64,000 nt of DNA from Brevundimonas sp. Root608 (GTDB lineage Bacteria; Pseudomonadota; Alphaproteobacteria; Caulobacterales; Caulobacteraceae), in the NCBI RefSeq assembly GCF_001427825.1, contig NZ_LMGT01000011.1, positions 1 to 64,000 on the forward strand. The letters are read 5' to 3'. Under the pieces are notes generated by a model. It searched no databases and was not told the DNA's origin. It worked only from the letters and a program-made list of their open reading frames with translations. Both the position numbers and the translations under genes were made by a program. Each line of letters begins with the position of its first letter. Positions within the stretch are counted from its first letter, which is position 1. Positions 26,578 through 35,230 of the stretch are shown one piece after another.

Positions 26578-27357
26578 TCAGGGGACCAGATAATTGACCC
26601 TCAGGCCCAGCGCGAAGTTGTTCTCCATCAGCCCCTGCCGGGCGTATCCATACCGGCCTTCAACCTCCAGCGACCAATCGGGGTTGAACTGATGGGCGAC
26701 GCCCAGGCCGAAGAACGGCGCTGCTACATTGGTACGCGTCGTAATCGTTCCCACCTGTTCGCCGATGGACCTCAGCTGCGCCGCCTCGATCCCGATTCTG
26801 GAATAAAGCAACGTGTCTCCCAACGCCCAGCCGAGTTCCCCGCTCGCCGCTACCGCAACGGTGCGGCGATGATGATAGAGCGCATCCGGACTGCTGAACG
26901 GCGGCTGCACGTCGTACAGCTCGGATGGACTGGGCCCTATCGGCGCGCTGACCGACACCTCGCCGCCAAACACCCACGACCCGCTCTGCCAGCGCCTGCC
27001 GAACTGGACACTCACAAATCCCGCCGATGTTTCCGGCGCGCGGTAGGCGTAAAAATCGGACACATAAGGCTCGTGGTTAAGCACTTCGCTTCGGCCGATC
27101 TGGCCACCGACGTAGCTTACGTCCCATGTATCCCGTGACGACGTTGACGTTGACATCGACCCAGGCGTAGGCGGCGGAGACGCCGTTACGATCGCGGTGG
27201 GGGGAGGGGCAGGCCGCTCCTGTTCTGTCACCAGCCGCTCAAGACGGGCCTCCAGGTCGCGGTTGCGGGCCTCCAGCGCCTCGATCCTCGCCACCAGTGA
27301 TGCCGGGTCCTGAGCCGCTATCCCGCCCGCGAGTGTCACCGCCAACAAGATTGACAT
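26578..27357 (-). CDS. outer-membrane beta-barrel protein with N-terminal coiled coil
   Basis: A 259-residue envelope protein. A short signal peptide (MSILLAVTLAGGIAA) leads to a heptad-type coiled coil (LVARIEALEARNRDLEARL, about 21-46), then a Pro-rich linker, then alternating amphipathic strands from about residue 78. Examples are AGFVSVQFGRRWQ, GSWVFGGEVSVS, FFGLGVAHQFN and DWSLEVEGRYGYA. The chain ends FALGLRVNYLVP. This is an eight-strand OmpA/RopB-like barrel pattern, with the coiled coil as an unusual addition. Base composition looks less GC-rich than the flanking protease genes, a possible sign of transfer. Function unknown. Confidence 0.72.
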   Translation of the reverse strand: MSILLAVTLAGGIAAQDPASLVARIEALEARNRDLEARLERLVTEQERPAPPPTAIVTASPPPTPGSMSTSTSSRDTWDVSYVGGQIGRSEVLNHEPYVSDFYAYRAPETSAGFVSVQFGRRWQSGSWVFGGEVSVSAPIGPSPSELYDVQPPFSSPDALYHHRRTVAVAASGELGWALGDTLLYSRIGIEAAQLRSIGEQVGTITTRTNVAAPFFGLGVAHQFNPDWSLEVEGRYGYARQGLMENNFALGLRVNYLVP

Positions 27358-27458
27358 AGCTCTTCGCTCCGCAATGTGACCGGTAGCGTATGTGTATTTG
27401 ACAAACCCGCCGGGAGATAGTTCCGGACAGCAGCGGGACTCTCTGGCAGTATTGCCGG

Positions 27459-28079
27459 ATGGCTCGAGGGTTGTTGCTCATCCCACATGGCGATGAGGCG
27501 GAGCGGGTCGCGGCCATATGCCGCCAAGCGTTCGGCCAGGTTGAAGCCTTTCACAGCAATTGGGGCGACCCGCTTCCCGGGGCGCTCGCCGACTGGCAAG
27601 GGGATTTGATCCTGTCCTACTGCTCGCGCTGGATCGTCCCGCAATGGCTGCTCGACCGCGCGCCCCTCGCTCTCAACTTCCATCCCGCCCCGCCGGAACA
27701 TCCCGGCATCGGCGGCCTGAACTGGGCGCTCTACCACGGCGACACCTCCTTCGGCGTCACCTGTCACCACATGACCCGCAAGGTGGATGCGGGGCCGATC
27801 GTTGACGTCCGGCGCTTTCCGATTTTGCCCGAGGATGACGCGCCGGCCCTGTTCCATCGGACTCATCACCAGCTGGAGGCGATGGCCCGAAGCGTCATCA
27901 GGCGGCTGGCCGAGGGCTGGGATGCTCCAGCTGGCGGTCACGAGTGGGCGCCCGTTGCCCGACTCCGGAGAGAGCTGGACGCCATGATGGATGTGCCTCG
28001 AGGAACGGGATGCGGCGAGGTTGAAAGGCGGCGGCGGGCGTTTGAATTCGGGCGCTGGAAGCTACTTGAGCGAGCCTGA
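27459..28079 (+). CDS. formyltransferase-family protein
   Basis: A 206-residue protein with the formyltransferase core that transfers formyl groups from N10-formyltetrahydrofolate. The catalytic Asn-His-Asp set is visible: N and H in LNFHPAPPEHPGIGG and the Asp in KVDAGPIV. The N-terminal Rossmann part (DLILSYCSRWIVP) is short, and no C-terminal OB domain like that of Fmt is present, so it is not the initiator-tRNA formyltransferase. It looks more like sugar-nucleotide or small-molecule formyltransferases. No sugar-nucleotide genes are nearby. It lies alone between clpX and lon. Confidence 0.78.
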   Translation: MARGLLLIPHGDEAERVAAICRQAFGQVEAFHSNWGDPLPGALADWQGDLILSYCSRWIVPQWLLDRAPLALNFHPAPPEHPGIGGLNWALYHGDTSFGVTCHHMTRKVDAGPIVDVRRFPILPEDDAPALFHRTHHQLEAMARSVIRRLAEGWDAPAGGHEWAPVARLRRELDAMMDVPRGTGCGEVERRRRAFEFGRWKLLERA

Positions 28080-28542
28080 CTTCCCCGGTGCTCGCCGGAT
28101 CCGGACCGGTGGCTTCTTCGGCCGGCTTCTGGTCAGGCGGCCGGGGGCCAGGGCGCCGGCGGCACAGATGATTAGTGTCGCATGGTTGGTTCCTCCCGGA
28201 TTGCCCTTTCCCAACGGCCAAGCTGGGTCAGGGTTGCGCCGCGTCACGCCTGATGCCGCCGCGCCACAGGGGGGCGAGGGCGAGTTTTGAACGTTCCGGC
28301 GCACCAAGCGCATGATTTCCGCGGCATCTCTCCCGGAGAGCGCCCATCCGTGCAGCTTGAGCGCTTGTGGATGGAAGCGCGTCGCGCTTACCGGCGACGC
28401 TTGAACCCGGCGTCGGCAGAACCACATACTCAATCGAAGGCCGCCGAATGGCGGGCCGAGTCGAAACGGGGAAGCACAGGCGCTCCCAACGTCGGCGCGG
28501 CGGGTCCGAGATCAACGAGGACCCCGTAGAAAGTACGCATCC
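28080..28542. other. 463-base intergenic region before lon
   Basis: I support no complete gene here. It contains a candidate heat-shock promoter for lon (28400-28429). On the minus strand, a strong ribosome-binding site (GGGAGGAA) precedes ATG CGA CAC TAA at 28183-28172. One added base would open a 40-codon frame beginning like a signal peptide, so this may be the remnant of a small exported protein. Confidence 0.4.
28400..28429 (+). promoter_or_regulatory. candidate heat-shock (sigma-32) promoter of lon
   Basis: CTTGAA (28400-28405), 16 bases and CCACATAC (28422-28429). The -35 is the exact sigma-32 consensus and the -10 differs at two positions from CCCCATNT. The lon start is about 113 bases downstream. 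Confidence 0.5.
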
Positions 28543-30939
28543 ATGTCCGAGACCAAAACCCTGCCCGTCCTGCCGCTGAGAGACATCGTCGTCTTTCCGC
28601 ACATGGTCGTGCCGCTGTTCGTGGGACGCGAGAAGTCGGTCAAGGCGCTCGACGAGATCATGAAGGGCGAAAAGCAGATCCTGCTGGCCACCCAGAAGAA
28701 CAGCGTCGATGACGACCCGTCCGCCGACGCCATCTATCCGATCGGCGTCCTGGCCACCGTACTGCAGCTGCTCAAACTGCCCGACGGGACCGTCAAGGTG
28801 CTGGTCGAGGGCAAGAGCCGCGCGCGCCTGACCAAATTCACCGACCGCACCGAGTATTTCGAGGCCGAGGCCGTCGAGATCGCCGACGATCCGGGCGAGC
28901 CCGCCCAGTCGGAAGCCCTGCTGCGCGCCGTGATCGAGCAGTTCGAAAACTATGTGAAGCTGAACAAGAAGGTGCCGCCCGAGGCCCTCAGCTCCATCCC
29001 CCAGATCACCGACCCGTCCAAGCTGGCGGACTCGGTCGCCGCCCATCTGTCGGTCAAGATCGCCGACAAGCAGGGCCTGCTGGAAACCATCGCCGTGCCG
29101 TCGCGGCTGGAGAAGGTCTACGGCCTGATGGAGGGCGAGATTTCCGTCCTGCAGGTCGAGAAGAAGATCCGCTCGCGCGTGAAGCGCCAGATGGAGAAGA
29201 CCCAGCGCGAATATTATCTCAACGAGCAGATGAAGGCGATCCAGCGCGAGTTGGGCGAGACCGACGACGCCCGCGACGAGATCATGGAGCTGGAGAAGCG
29301 CATCCGTAAGACGCGCCTCTCCAAGGAAGCCCGGATCAAGGCCGAGGCCGAGGTCAAGAAGCTGCGCAACATGAGCCCGATGTCGGCGGAATCGACGGTG
29401 GTGCGGAACTACCTCGACTGGCTGCTGTCGATCCCGTGGGGCAAGGCCAAGACCAAGCCGATCGACCTCGACAAGGCCGAGGCCATCCTCGAGGAGGACC
29501 ACTACGGCCTCGAGAAGGTCAAGGAACGGATCATCGAATATCTGGCCGTCCAGGCGCGCACCAACAGCCTGAAGGGGCCGATCCTGTGCCTCGTCGGCCC
29601 TCCGGGCGTCGGCAAGACCTCGCTGGCCAAGTCGATCGCCAAGGCCACCGGCCGGGAATACATCCGCATGTCGCTGGGCGGCGTGCGCGACGAGGCCGAG
29701 ATCCGGGGCCACCGCCGGACCTACATCGGCTCCATGCCGGGCAAGATCATCCAGTCGATGAAGAAGGTGAAGACCACCAACGCCTTCATCCTGCTGGACG
29801 AGATCGACAAGCTGGGCGCCGACTGGCGCGGGGACCCGTCCTCGGCCCTGCTGGAGGTGCTGGATCCGGCGCAGAACAACGCGTTCGGCGACCACTACCT
29901 CGAGGTCGACTACGACCTGTCCAACGTCATGTTCGTGACCACGGCCAACAGCCTGAACATGCCCCAGCCCCTGATGGACCGGATGGAGATCATCCGGGTC
30001 AGCGGCTACACCGAGGACGAGAAGGTCGAGATCGCCAAACGGCACGTCCTGCCCAAGGTGACGGCCGAGAACGGGCTCAAGCCGGCCGAATTCGTCGTGC
30101 CGGACAGCTCGATCCGCGACCTGATCCGCTACTACACCCGCGAAGCCGGCGTGCGGTCGCTGGAACGCGCCCTGGGCGGCCTGGCGCGCAAGTCGGTGCG
30201 CGAGATGTCGAAGAACAAGACGCTGTCGGTCACCATCGACGAGGCCAAGCTGGCCGAGTTCGCCGGGGTTCGTAAGTTCCGCTACGGCGAGACCGACGAG
30301 GAGGATCAGGTCGGGATCGTCACCGGCCTGGCCTGGACCGAGTTCGGCGGCGAGATCCTGACCATCGAGGCGATCAAGATGCCAGGTCGCGGCCGCATGA
30401 CCGTGACCGGCAACCTGAAGGAGGTGATGAAGGAGTCCATCTCCGCCGCCGCCTCCTACGTCCGGGCCCGGTCGCTCAGCATCGGCGTCAAGCCGCCAGC
30501 GTTCGAGAAGACCGACATCCACGTGCACGTGCCGGACGGCGCGACGCCCAAGGACGGTCCCTCGGCGGGCGTGGCCATGACGGTCGCCATGGTCTCGGTC
30601 CTGACCGGCATCCCGATCCGCAAGGACATCGCCATGACCGGCGAGATCACCCTGCGCGGCCGGGTCACCGCCATCGGCGGCCTGAAGGAGAAGCTGCTCG
30701 CGGCGCTCCGTTCGGGCATCAAGACGGTGCTGATCCCGGAAGAGAACGAGAAGGACCTCGCCGATGTGCCCGACAATGTGAAGTCGGCGCTGGAGATCGT
30801 CCCGATCAAGACGGCGGACGAGGCCCTGAAATGGGCCCTGACCGGAACCCTGACCCCGGTGGAATGGGACGAGGCGACCGATCCGCTTCCGGCCGCTCCG
30901 CCTATTCAGGATGTGGGCACGGTGCCCGCGACGCACTGA
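28543..30939 (+). CDS. lon: ATP-dependent protease La (Lon)
   Basis: Lon is the homo-hexameric AAA+ protease for misfolded and regulatory proteins; in Caulobacter its substrates include DnaA and CcrM. The 798 residues are typical. A LonN substrate-binding domain (1-200) starts [17 protein letters not shown] coiled middle is followed by the AAA+ module with Walker [10 protein letters not shown] and Walker B ILLDEIDK. The peptidase domain has the Ser-Lys dyad S674 (KDGPSAG) and K717. A short Pro-rich tail ends it. A heat-shock-type promoter lies upstream and a strong terminator downstream. Confidence 0.98.
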   Translation: MSETKTLPVLPLRDIVVFPHMVVPLFVGREKSVKALDEIMKGEKQILLATQKNSVDDDPSADAIYPIGVLATVLQLLKLPDGTVKVLVEGKSRARLTKFTDRTEYFEAEAVEIADDPGEPAQSEALLRAVIEQFENYVKLNKKVPPEALSSIPQITDPSKLADSVAAHLSVKIADKQGLLETIAVPSRLEKVYGLMEGEISVLQVEKKIRSRVKRQMEKTQREYYLNEQMKAIQRELGETDDARDEIMELEKRIRKTRLSKEARIKAEAEVKKLRNMSPMSAESTVVRNYLDWLLSIPWGKAKTKPIDLDKAEAILEEDHYGLEKVKERIIEYLAVQARTNSLKGPILCLVGPPGVGKTSLAKSIAKATGREYIRMSLGGVRDEAEIRGHRRTYIGSMPGKIIQSMKKVKTTNAFILLDEIDKLGADWRGDPSSALLEVLDPAQNNAFGDHYLEVDYDLSNVMFVTTANSLNMPQPLMDRMEIIRVSGYTEDEKVEIAKRHVLPKVTAENGLKPAEFVVPDSSIRDLIRYYTREAGVRSLERALGGLARKSVREMSKNKTLSVTIDEAKLAEFAGVRKFRYGETDEEDQVGIVTGLAWTEFGGEILTIEAIKMPGRGRMTVTGNLKEVMKESISAAASYVRARSLSIGVKPPAFEKTDIHVHVPDGATPKDGPSAGVAMTVAMVSVLTGIPIRKDIAMTGEITLRGRVTAIGGLKEKLLAALRSGIKTVLIPEENEKDLADVPDNVKSALEIVPIKTADEALKWALTGTLTPVEWDEATDPLPAAPPIQDVGTVPATH

Positions 30940-30960
30940 CGGTCTGAGCCTGACAAAAGA

Positions 30961-30992
30961 ACCCCGCCCGGAGCGATCCGGGCGGGGTTTTT
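30961..30992 (+). terminator. intrinsic terminator of lon
   Basis: A 12-bp perfect stem (30961-30972 with 30977-30988) and a GCGA tetraloop are followed by a T-run. Confidence 0.92.
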
Positions 30993-31023
30993 CGTTGGGG
31001 CACGCTTCATTCCGTTTTACGCC

Positions 31024-31157
31024 GTCATCCTCGGGCTTGACCCGAGGATCAGAGGCGGCGGCGGTCTGGCAGCCGGGGGATGGCCCACGGGCCGTCGGGT
31101 CTCCCCCGACCACTGCGCACCGGACGGTCCGGCCCTCGGGTCAAGCCCGAGGGTGAC
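31024..31157. repeat. REPIN-like inverted repeat element, copy 1
   Basis: A 134-base element. The left arm at 31024-31053 begins GTCATCCTCGGG, and the right arm at 31133-31157 ends in GTGAC. Each arm folds by itself into an 8-bp hairpin with a 5-base loop, and the two arms face each other. A second copy of almost equal length is at 44811-44943, sharing both arms and the inner CGCACCGGACGGTC. It sits between the lon terminator and the pirin gene. Confidence 0.75.
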
Positions 31158-31168
31158 GGCCGTGCAAG

Positions 31169-31864
31169 TTAGAGCGAGTCCACCATCACCAGCTCCGCGT
31201 CCGCCTTCGCCGTGATCGTGATCTCGGCCTCGTCCCTGATGGCCGCGCCGTCGCGGGCGTTCAGGGGCACGCCGTTGACCTCGACTGCGCCGACGGCGGG
31301 GACCAGATAGGCGTGGCGGCCCTCGGCCAGGCTGTAGGTCAGGCTCTCGCCCGCATTCAGCGTAGCGCCCAAGACCTTCGCGTCGGCGTTGATGGTCAGG
31401 GCTTCGTCGGTCGGATCGCCGGACGCCAGGACCGAGAATTGGCCGGTGCGGTCGTGCTTCGGAAACACCTTGGCGCCCCAGGCCGGTTTCGCCCCGCGCA
31501 CATCGGCCTCGATCCAGATCTGGAACAGGGTGGTGGTCTCGTCCTCGAGATTGAACTCCGAGTGCCGCACGCCCGTGCCCGCACTCATCACCTGGACGTC
31601 GCCGGCGCCGGTGCGGCCCTTGTTGCCCATGGAATCCTCATGGGTGATGGCCCCGGTGCGGACATAGGTGATGATCTCCATGTCGGCATGGGGGTGGGGC
31701 GGAAAGCCGGACTTCGCGGCGATCTCGTCGTCGTTCCAGACGCGCAGCCGGCCCCAGCTCATGCGGCTCGGGTCATAGTAGTTGGCGAAGGAGAAATGGT
31801 GTTTGGCGTTGAGCCAGCCGTGGTTGGCGCCACCGAGGCTGTTGAAGGGTCGAACGTCGATCAT
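31169..31864 (-). CDS. pirin family bicupin protein
   Basis: A 231-residue pirin (YhhW-like). The N-terminal cupin carries the metal-binding set seen in the family: PPHPHADMEIITYV gives two His, and GTGVRHSEFN gives the third His with a Glu/Asn nearby. The C-terminal cupin is degenerate, as usual. Some bacterial pirins are quercetin dioxygenases and others act as regulators; which applies here is unknown. It stands alone. The upstream gap (31865-31942) holds a short inverted repeat around GAGGTTCATAACCCTC that could be a regulatory site. Confidence 0.92.
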   Translation of the reverse strand: MIDVRPFNSLGGANHGWLNAKHHFSFANYYDPSRMSWGRLRVWNDDEIAAKSGFPPHPHADMEIITYVRTGAITHEDSMGNKGRTGAGDVQVMSAGTGVRHSEFNLEDETTTLFQIWIEADVRGAKPAWGAKVFPKHDRTGQFSVLASGDPTDEALTINADAKVLGATLNAGESLTYSLAEGRHAYLVPAVGAVEVNGVPLNARDGAAIRDEAEITITAKADAELVMVDSL

Positions 31865-31942
31865 GGGGTTGCTCCCGGGACTCCGAGGGTTATGAACCTC
31901 GCTGGCGCCTATATAAGCAACAGTGTCGGTGACGAAAAGGGG

Positions 31943-33028
31943 TCAGCCGACCTGCGCCCGATGCCTCAGCATTGCGTCCGCCAGAACGCAGGCCGCCATG
32001 GCCTCGACCACGGGCACGCCGCGCAGGGCCACGCAGGGATCGTGACGGCCTTTGGTGCGCAGGTCGGTTTCCTCGCCGTCCCGGGTGATGGTCTGTCGCG
32101 GCGTCAGGATGGAGGAGGTGGGCTTGAAGGCGATCCGGGCCGTCAGCGGCTGGCCGGTCGAGATGCCGCCCAGCACGCCGCCGGCGTGGTTGGACAGGAA
32201 GACGGGCCGGCCGTCGTCGCCCATCCGCATCTGGTCGGCGTTTTCCTCGCCCGACAGCTCGGCCGAGCCGAAGCCGGCGCCGATCTCGACCCCCTTGACC
32301 GCATTGATCGACATCAGGGCGGCGGCCAGTTCGGCGTCGAGCTTGCCGTAGACGGGGGCGCCCCAGCCGGCGGGAACGCCCGTGACTTCAAGCGCCACCA
32401 CGGCGCCGATGGACGAGCCCGCCTTGCGGACCCCGTCGAGGTAGTCTTCCCACGCCGGCACGACCGAGGCGGACGCCGCGAACAGTGCGTTGTCGTAGAC
32501 CGCGTCGAAATCCACCGCCCCGGGCGCGATCCGGTGCGGGCCCAGCTGGACCACGCCGGCGCGAATCCGTACGCCGTCGCCCAGGATCCTGCGCGCCACC
32601 GCTCCGGCCGCGACCCGGACGGCCGTCTCGCGCGCCGACGACCGCCCGCCGCCGCGATGGTCGCGGACGCCGTATTTGGCCTGGTAGGTGTAGTCCGCGT
32701 GGCCGGGCCGGAAGGCGCGGGCGATCTCGCCATAGTCCTTCGAGCGCGCGTCCTCATTGTCGATCTGGATGGCGATGGGGGCGCCGGTGGTGACCGGGCC
32801 GTTTCCGTCGTCGAATACGCCGGACAGGATGCGGGCGGTGTCGCTCTCCTGCCGCTGGGTGACGAAGCGGCTGCCGCCCGGCTTGCGCCGGTCAAGCCAC
32901 GGCTGGAGGTCCGCCTCGGTCAGCGGGATCAGCGGCGGACAGCCGTCGACGACGCAGCCGATCGCCGGCCCGTGGCTCTCGCCCCAGGTCGTCACGCGGA
33001 ACAGATGGCCGAAGGTGTTGTGCGACAT
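31943..33028 (-). CDS. aroC: chorismate synthase
   Basis: AroC catalyses the last shikimate-pathway step, 5-enolpyruvylshikimate 3-phosphate to chorismate, and needs reduced FMN. The 361 residues have the standard length. Signatures are the N-terminal [14 protein letters not shown], the flavin and substrate segments [14 protein letters not shown] and [14 protein letters not shown], and the C-terminal [13 protein letters not shown] and GRHDPCVA. It begins 9 bases after the J-like gene stops, so the two are co-transcribed. Confidence 0.97.
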   Translation of the reverse strand: MSHNTFGHLFRVTTWGESHGPAIGCVVDGCPPLIPLTEADLQPWLDRRKPGGSRFVTQRQESDTARILSGVFDDGNGPVTTGAPIAIQIDNEDARSKDYGEIARAFRPGHADYTYQAKYGVRDHRGGGRSSARETAVRVAAGAVARRILGDGVRIRAGVVQLGPHRIAPGAVDFDAVYDNALFAASASVVPAWEDYLDGVRKAGSSIGAVVALEVTGVPAGWGAPVYGKLDAELAAALMSINAVKGVEIGAGFGSAELSGEENADQMRMGDDGRPVFLSNHAGGVLGGISTGQPLTARIAFKPTSSILTPRQTITRDGEETDLRTKGRHDPCVALRGVPVVEAMAACVLADAMLRHRAQVG

Positions 33029-33037
33029 CCGGCGACG

Positions 33038-33784
33038 CTAGGCCGCCAGCCGGTCCGGCGTCCAGACGCGCGTGAACCGGACCAGCAGATCCTCGGCCGC
33101 CGACGGCGCGTCCTGGGAGGGCTCCAGCGTCACGAACAGATGGCCTTGTGGTCTCGCGCCGCGCGCGGGCAGACCCAGGCCCTTGAGGCGCAGCCGCAGA
33201 GGTTGATGGCCGCCGACCAGCCAGGCCGAGCGCGGCCCGGCGTGGGTCTCGATCTCCAGCCGCCCGCCCTCGTCAAGCAGGCGTGGAGCCACGGGGCAGG
33301 TCATGTAGAGGTCGTCTCCAACGGCGCTGAGCCGCCCGTCGCCGCGCACCAGAACCGGCAGATAAAGGTCAGCGCCCGCGTCTCCCGCGGCCTTGAGCCG
33401 CAGATGCTCGCCGCTGCGCAGGCCCGCTGGCACGCGAACGCGAAGCTTGCGGCCTCCCAGCCTCACCTCGACCACGCCGCCGTTCAGGGCCGCGTCCGGG
33501 CTCAGGCCGACGACGGGCAGGGCGGGCGCGCGAGGCGCGGGTGCGGCCAGCGCCAGCGGGGCCGTGTCCTGCCGGATCAGACCCCAGGCGGCGATGACCT
33601 TGCGGAACCGGGCCTCGCTGCCGCCCGGCGTATCGGGCCGCGCGGCCTTGATCGCGGTGCGGAAGGCGGCCGTCAGCACCTCGCCCTCGGCGGGGCCCGT
33701 CAGGCCGAGCACGGCGTAAGCCTCGCGGGTCGAGGCGACCTCAGGAACGGACCGGGCGCGCATGCCGCCACTAAGGCGCGACAT
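33038..33784 (-). CDS. degenerate J-domain / DnaJ C-terminal-like protein
   Basis: A 248-residue protein with a short J-like N-terminal region (about 20-75) followed by a DnaJ/CbpA-like substrate-binding C-terminal region (GGVVEVRLGGRKLRVRVPAGLRSGEHLRL, then PQGHLFVTLEP). The HPD triad that J domains need to activate Hsp70 reads RPD (AARPDTPGG), so classical stimulation of DnaK is doubtful. There is no zinc finger and no G/F linker. It is co-transcribed with aroC and divergent from pdxH. It may bind clients or act as a J-like decoy; this is inference. Confidence 0.8.
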   Translation of the reverse strand: MSRLSGGMRARSVPEVASTREAYAVLGLTGPAEGEVLTAAFRTAIKAARPDTPGGSEARFRKVIAAWGLIRQDTAPLALAAPAPRAPALPVVGLSPDAALNGGVVEVRLGGRKLRVRVPAGLRSGEHLRLKAAGDAGADLYLPVLVRGDGRLSAVGDDLYMTCPVAPRLLDEGGRLEIETHAGPRSAWLVGGHQPLRLRLKGLGLPARGARPQGHLFVTLEPSQDAPSAAEDLLVRFTRVWTPDRLAA

Positions 33785-33849
33785 AGAGTCAATGCCCGGT
33801 TAACCGTGACGCTCTCGCCCGCCCGCGCGGGATGCACTATCTGAGGCTC

Positions 33850-34524
33850 ATGACCGCACCCGTGATCCCGTCCAGCCCGACCCGTGAAGAGTATGCCCGC
33901 GACTACGCCGCCGCCCTGGCGGCGAACGGCGATGAGACGATCTTCGAGCGGCCAGAGCCTGTTGCGCTGTTCATCGACTGGCTGAACGACGCCAGGGCGA
34001 CAGAGCCGAACGACGCCAACGCCATGACCCTGTCCACGGTCGATGCGAACGGAACGCCGGACAGCCGGGTGGTGCTGCTGAAGGATGTCGATGCCGGCGG
34101 CTTCACCTTCTATTCCAATGCCGAGAGCGCCAAGGGCGAGCAACTGGCGGCGCAACCGCGGGCGGCCCTGCTGTTCCACTGGAAATCGTTGCGGCGTCAG
34201 GTGCGGGTGCGCGGACGGGTCGAGCCGGTGACCCCGGCCGAGGCCGACGCCTATTTCGCCAGCCGGGCGCGCGAGAGCCGCATCGGCGCCTGGGCGTCGG
34301 AGCAGTCGCGGCCCCTGGAGAGCCGCGAGGCGCTGGAACTGGCCGTGGCGCGCGAAACGGCCAGGTTCGAAGGCCAGGACGTGCCGCGGCCCGAACGCTG
34401 GAGCGGCTGGCGCATCCGCCCGGACCAGGTCGAATTCTGGCGGGACCGGCCGTTCCGCCTGCACGACCGGCTGCGGTTCGACCGGGACGGCGCGGGCTGG
34501 ACCCGGACCCGGCTTCAGCCCTGA
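33850..34524 (+). CDS. pdxH: pyridoxamine/pyridoxine 5'-phosphate oxidase
   Basis: PdxH is the FMN oxidase that makes pyridoxal 5'-phosphate from its 5'-phosphate precursors. The 224-residue product carries the FMN-binding region ([25 protein letters not shown]), YSNAESAKG, and the C-terminal signature [13 protein letters not shown]...EFW. I choose the ATG at 33850, with TGAGG 5 bases upstream, over the in-frame ATG at 33832, which has no good ribosome-binding site. It is divergent from the J-like/aroC pair. Confidence 0.95.
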   Translation: MTAPVIPSSPTREEYARDYAAALAANGDETIFERPEPVALFIDWLNDARATEPNDANAMTLSTVDANGTPDSRVVLLKDVDAGGFTFYSNAESAKGEQLAAQPRAALLFHWKSLRRQVRVRGRVEPVTPAEADAYFASRARESRIGAWASEQSRPLESREALELAVARETARFEGQDVPRPERWSGWRIRPDQVEFWRDRPFRLHDRLRFDRDGAGWTRTRLQP

Positions 34525-34528
34525 CGCA

Positions 34529-35179
34529 TCAGACGCCGTAGCGGGCGAGGAAGGTCTCGACAGCGTCGGCGGCGATCTGGTCCAGACCGCGCGCGGGCAT
34601 GACCTCGTCCCCGGTGACCAGGGGCATGAAGAAGACGGGATGCTCGATCATCCCCATCAACTGGCCCGCCGCCCAGGACGGACGCTCGATCCGGAGCTCG
34701 CCCCGCTCGACCAGTTCGCGCAGGGCGTCGATCAGCACCTTGCCGAAGTCCGCCTTGCCACGGTCGAAAAACTGCATGGCGACGTCCCGAAACCGGGGCC
34801 GCTCGGCCACGACCAGACGGAACACCGAGCGGATGAAGGGGTCGGCCATGAAGCCGGCATAGGCGGTGGCGAAATAGGTGAGCCGCTGGCGCGCGGGACC
34901 GCCGACCGTGCGGACGTGGCGCATCAGGCGGTCGAAATCCACGGCCGCGTCCTCGATCACCGCTGTGAACAGCTCGGCCTTGCCGTCGAACAGGGCATAG
35001 AGGGTCGCCGTGGAGACTCCGGCGTCGCGCGCGATGGGTTCGATCCGGGCTCCGGCATAGCCGTCCGTGACGAACGCCCGCCGTGCGTGCCGCAGGATCG
35101 CCTCGCGCTTCGGATCCGTGGGGGAGGGGTGTCGCGCCGCCGTGGCCTGCATGAATTCGCTGCTCGTTGAGACCGCCAA
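34529..35179 (-). CDS. TetR/AcrR family transcriptional regulator
   Basis: A 216-residue one-component repressor-type protein. The N-terminal helix-turn-helix (about 22-68) reads KREAILRHARRAFVTDGYAGARIEPIARDAGVSTATLYALFDGK, a clear TetR signature. The C-terminal helical ligand domain ends with FLARYGV. No efflux or metabolic operon is attached, so the target is unknown. It ends 4 bases from the convergent pdxH stop. The 51-base gap to the udk gene upstream holds no obvious operator that I can identify. Confidence 0.93.
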   Translation of the reverse strand: MAVSTSSEFMQATAARHPSPTDPKREAILRHARRAFVTDGYAGARIEPIARDAGVSTATLYALFDGKAELFTAVIEDAAVDFDRLMRHVRTVGGPARQRLTYFATAYAGFMADPFIRSVFRLVVAERPRFRDVAMQFFDRGKADFGKVLIDALRELVERGELRIERPSWAAGQLMGMIEHPVFFMPLVTGDEVMPARGLDQIAADAVETFLARYGV

Positions 35180-35230
35180 GGTGGCCGGTCATCGAGCGGG
35201 GAGCAAGAGGGAGCGGTCCGCTCTGGACAA

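Noticed and set aside
28062..28433. 123-codon minus-strand frame before lon as a real gene
   Set aside because: The first two thirds show no plausible protein features. Only the last 40 codons look like a remnant, and those are out of frame with the good ribosome-binding site.
28228..31113. 961-codon minus-strand frame opposite lon
   Set aside because: Antisense to Lon with all its motifs; composition typical of shadow frames.
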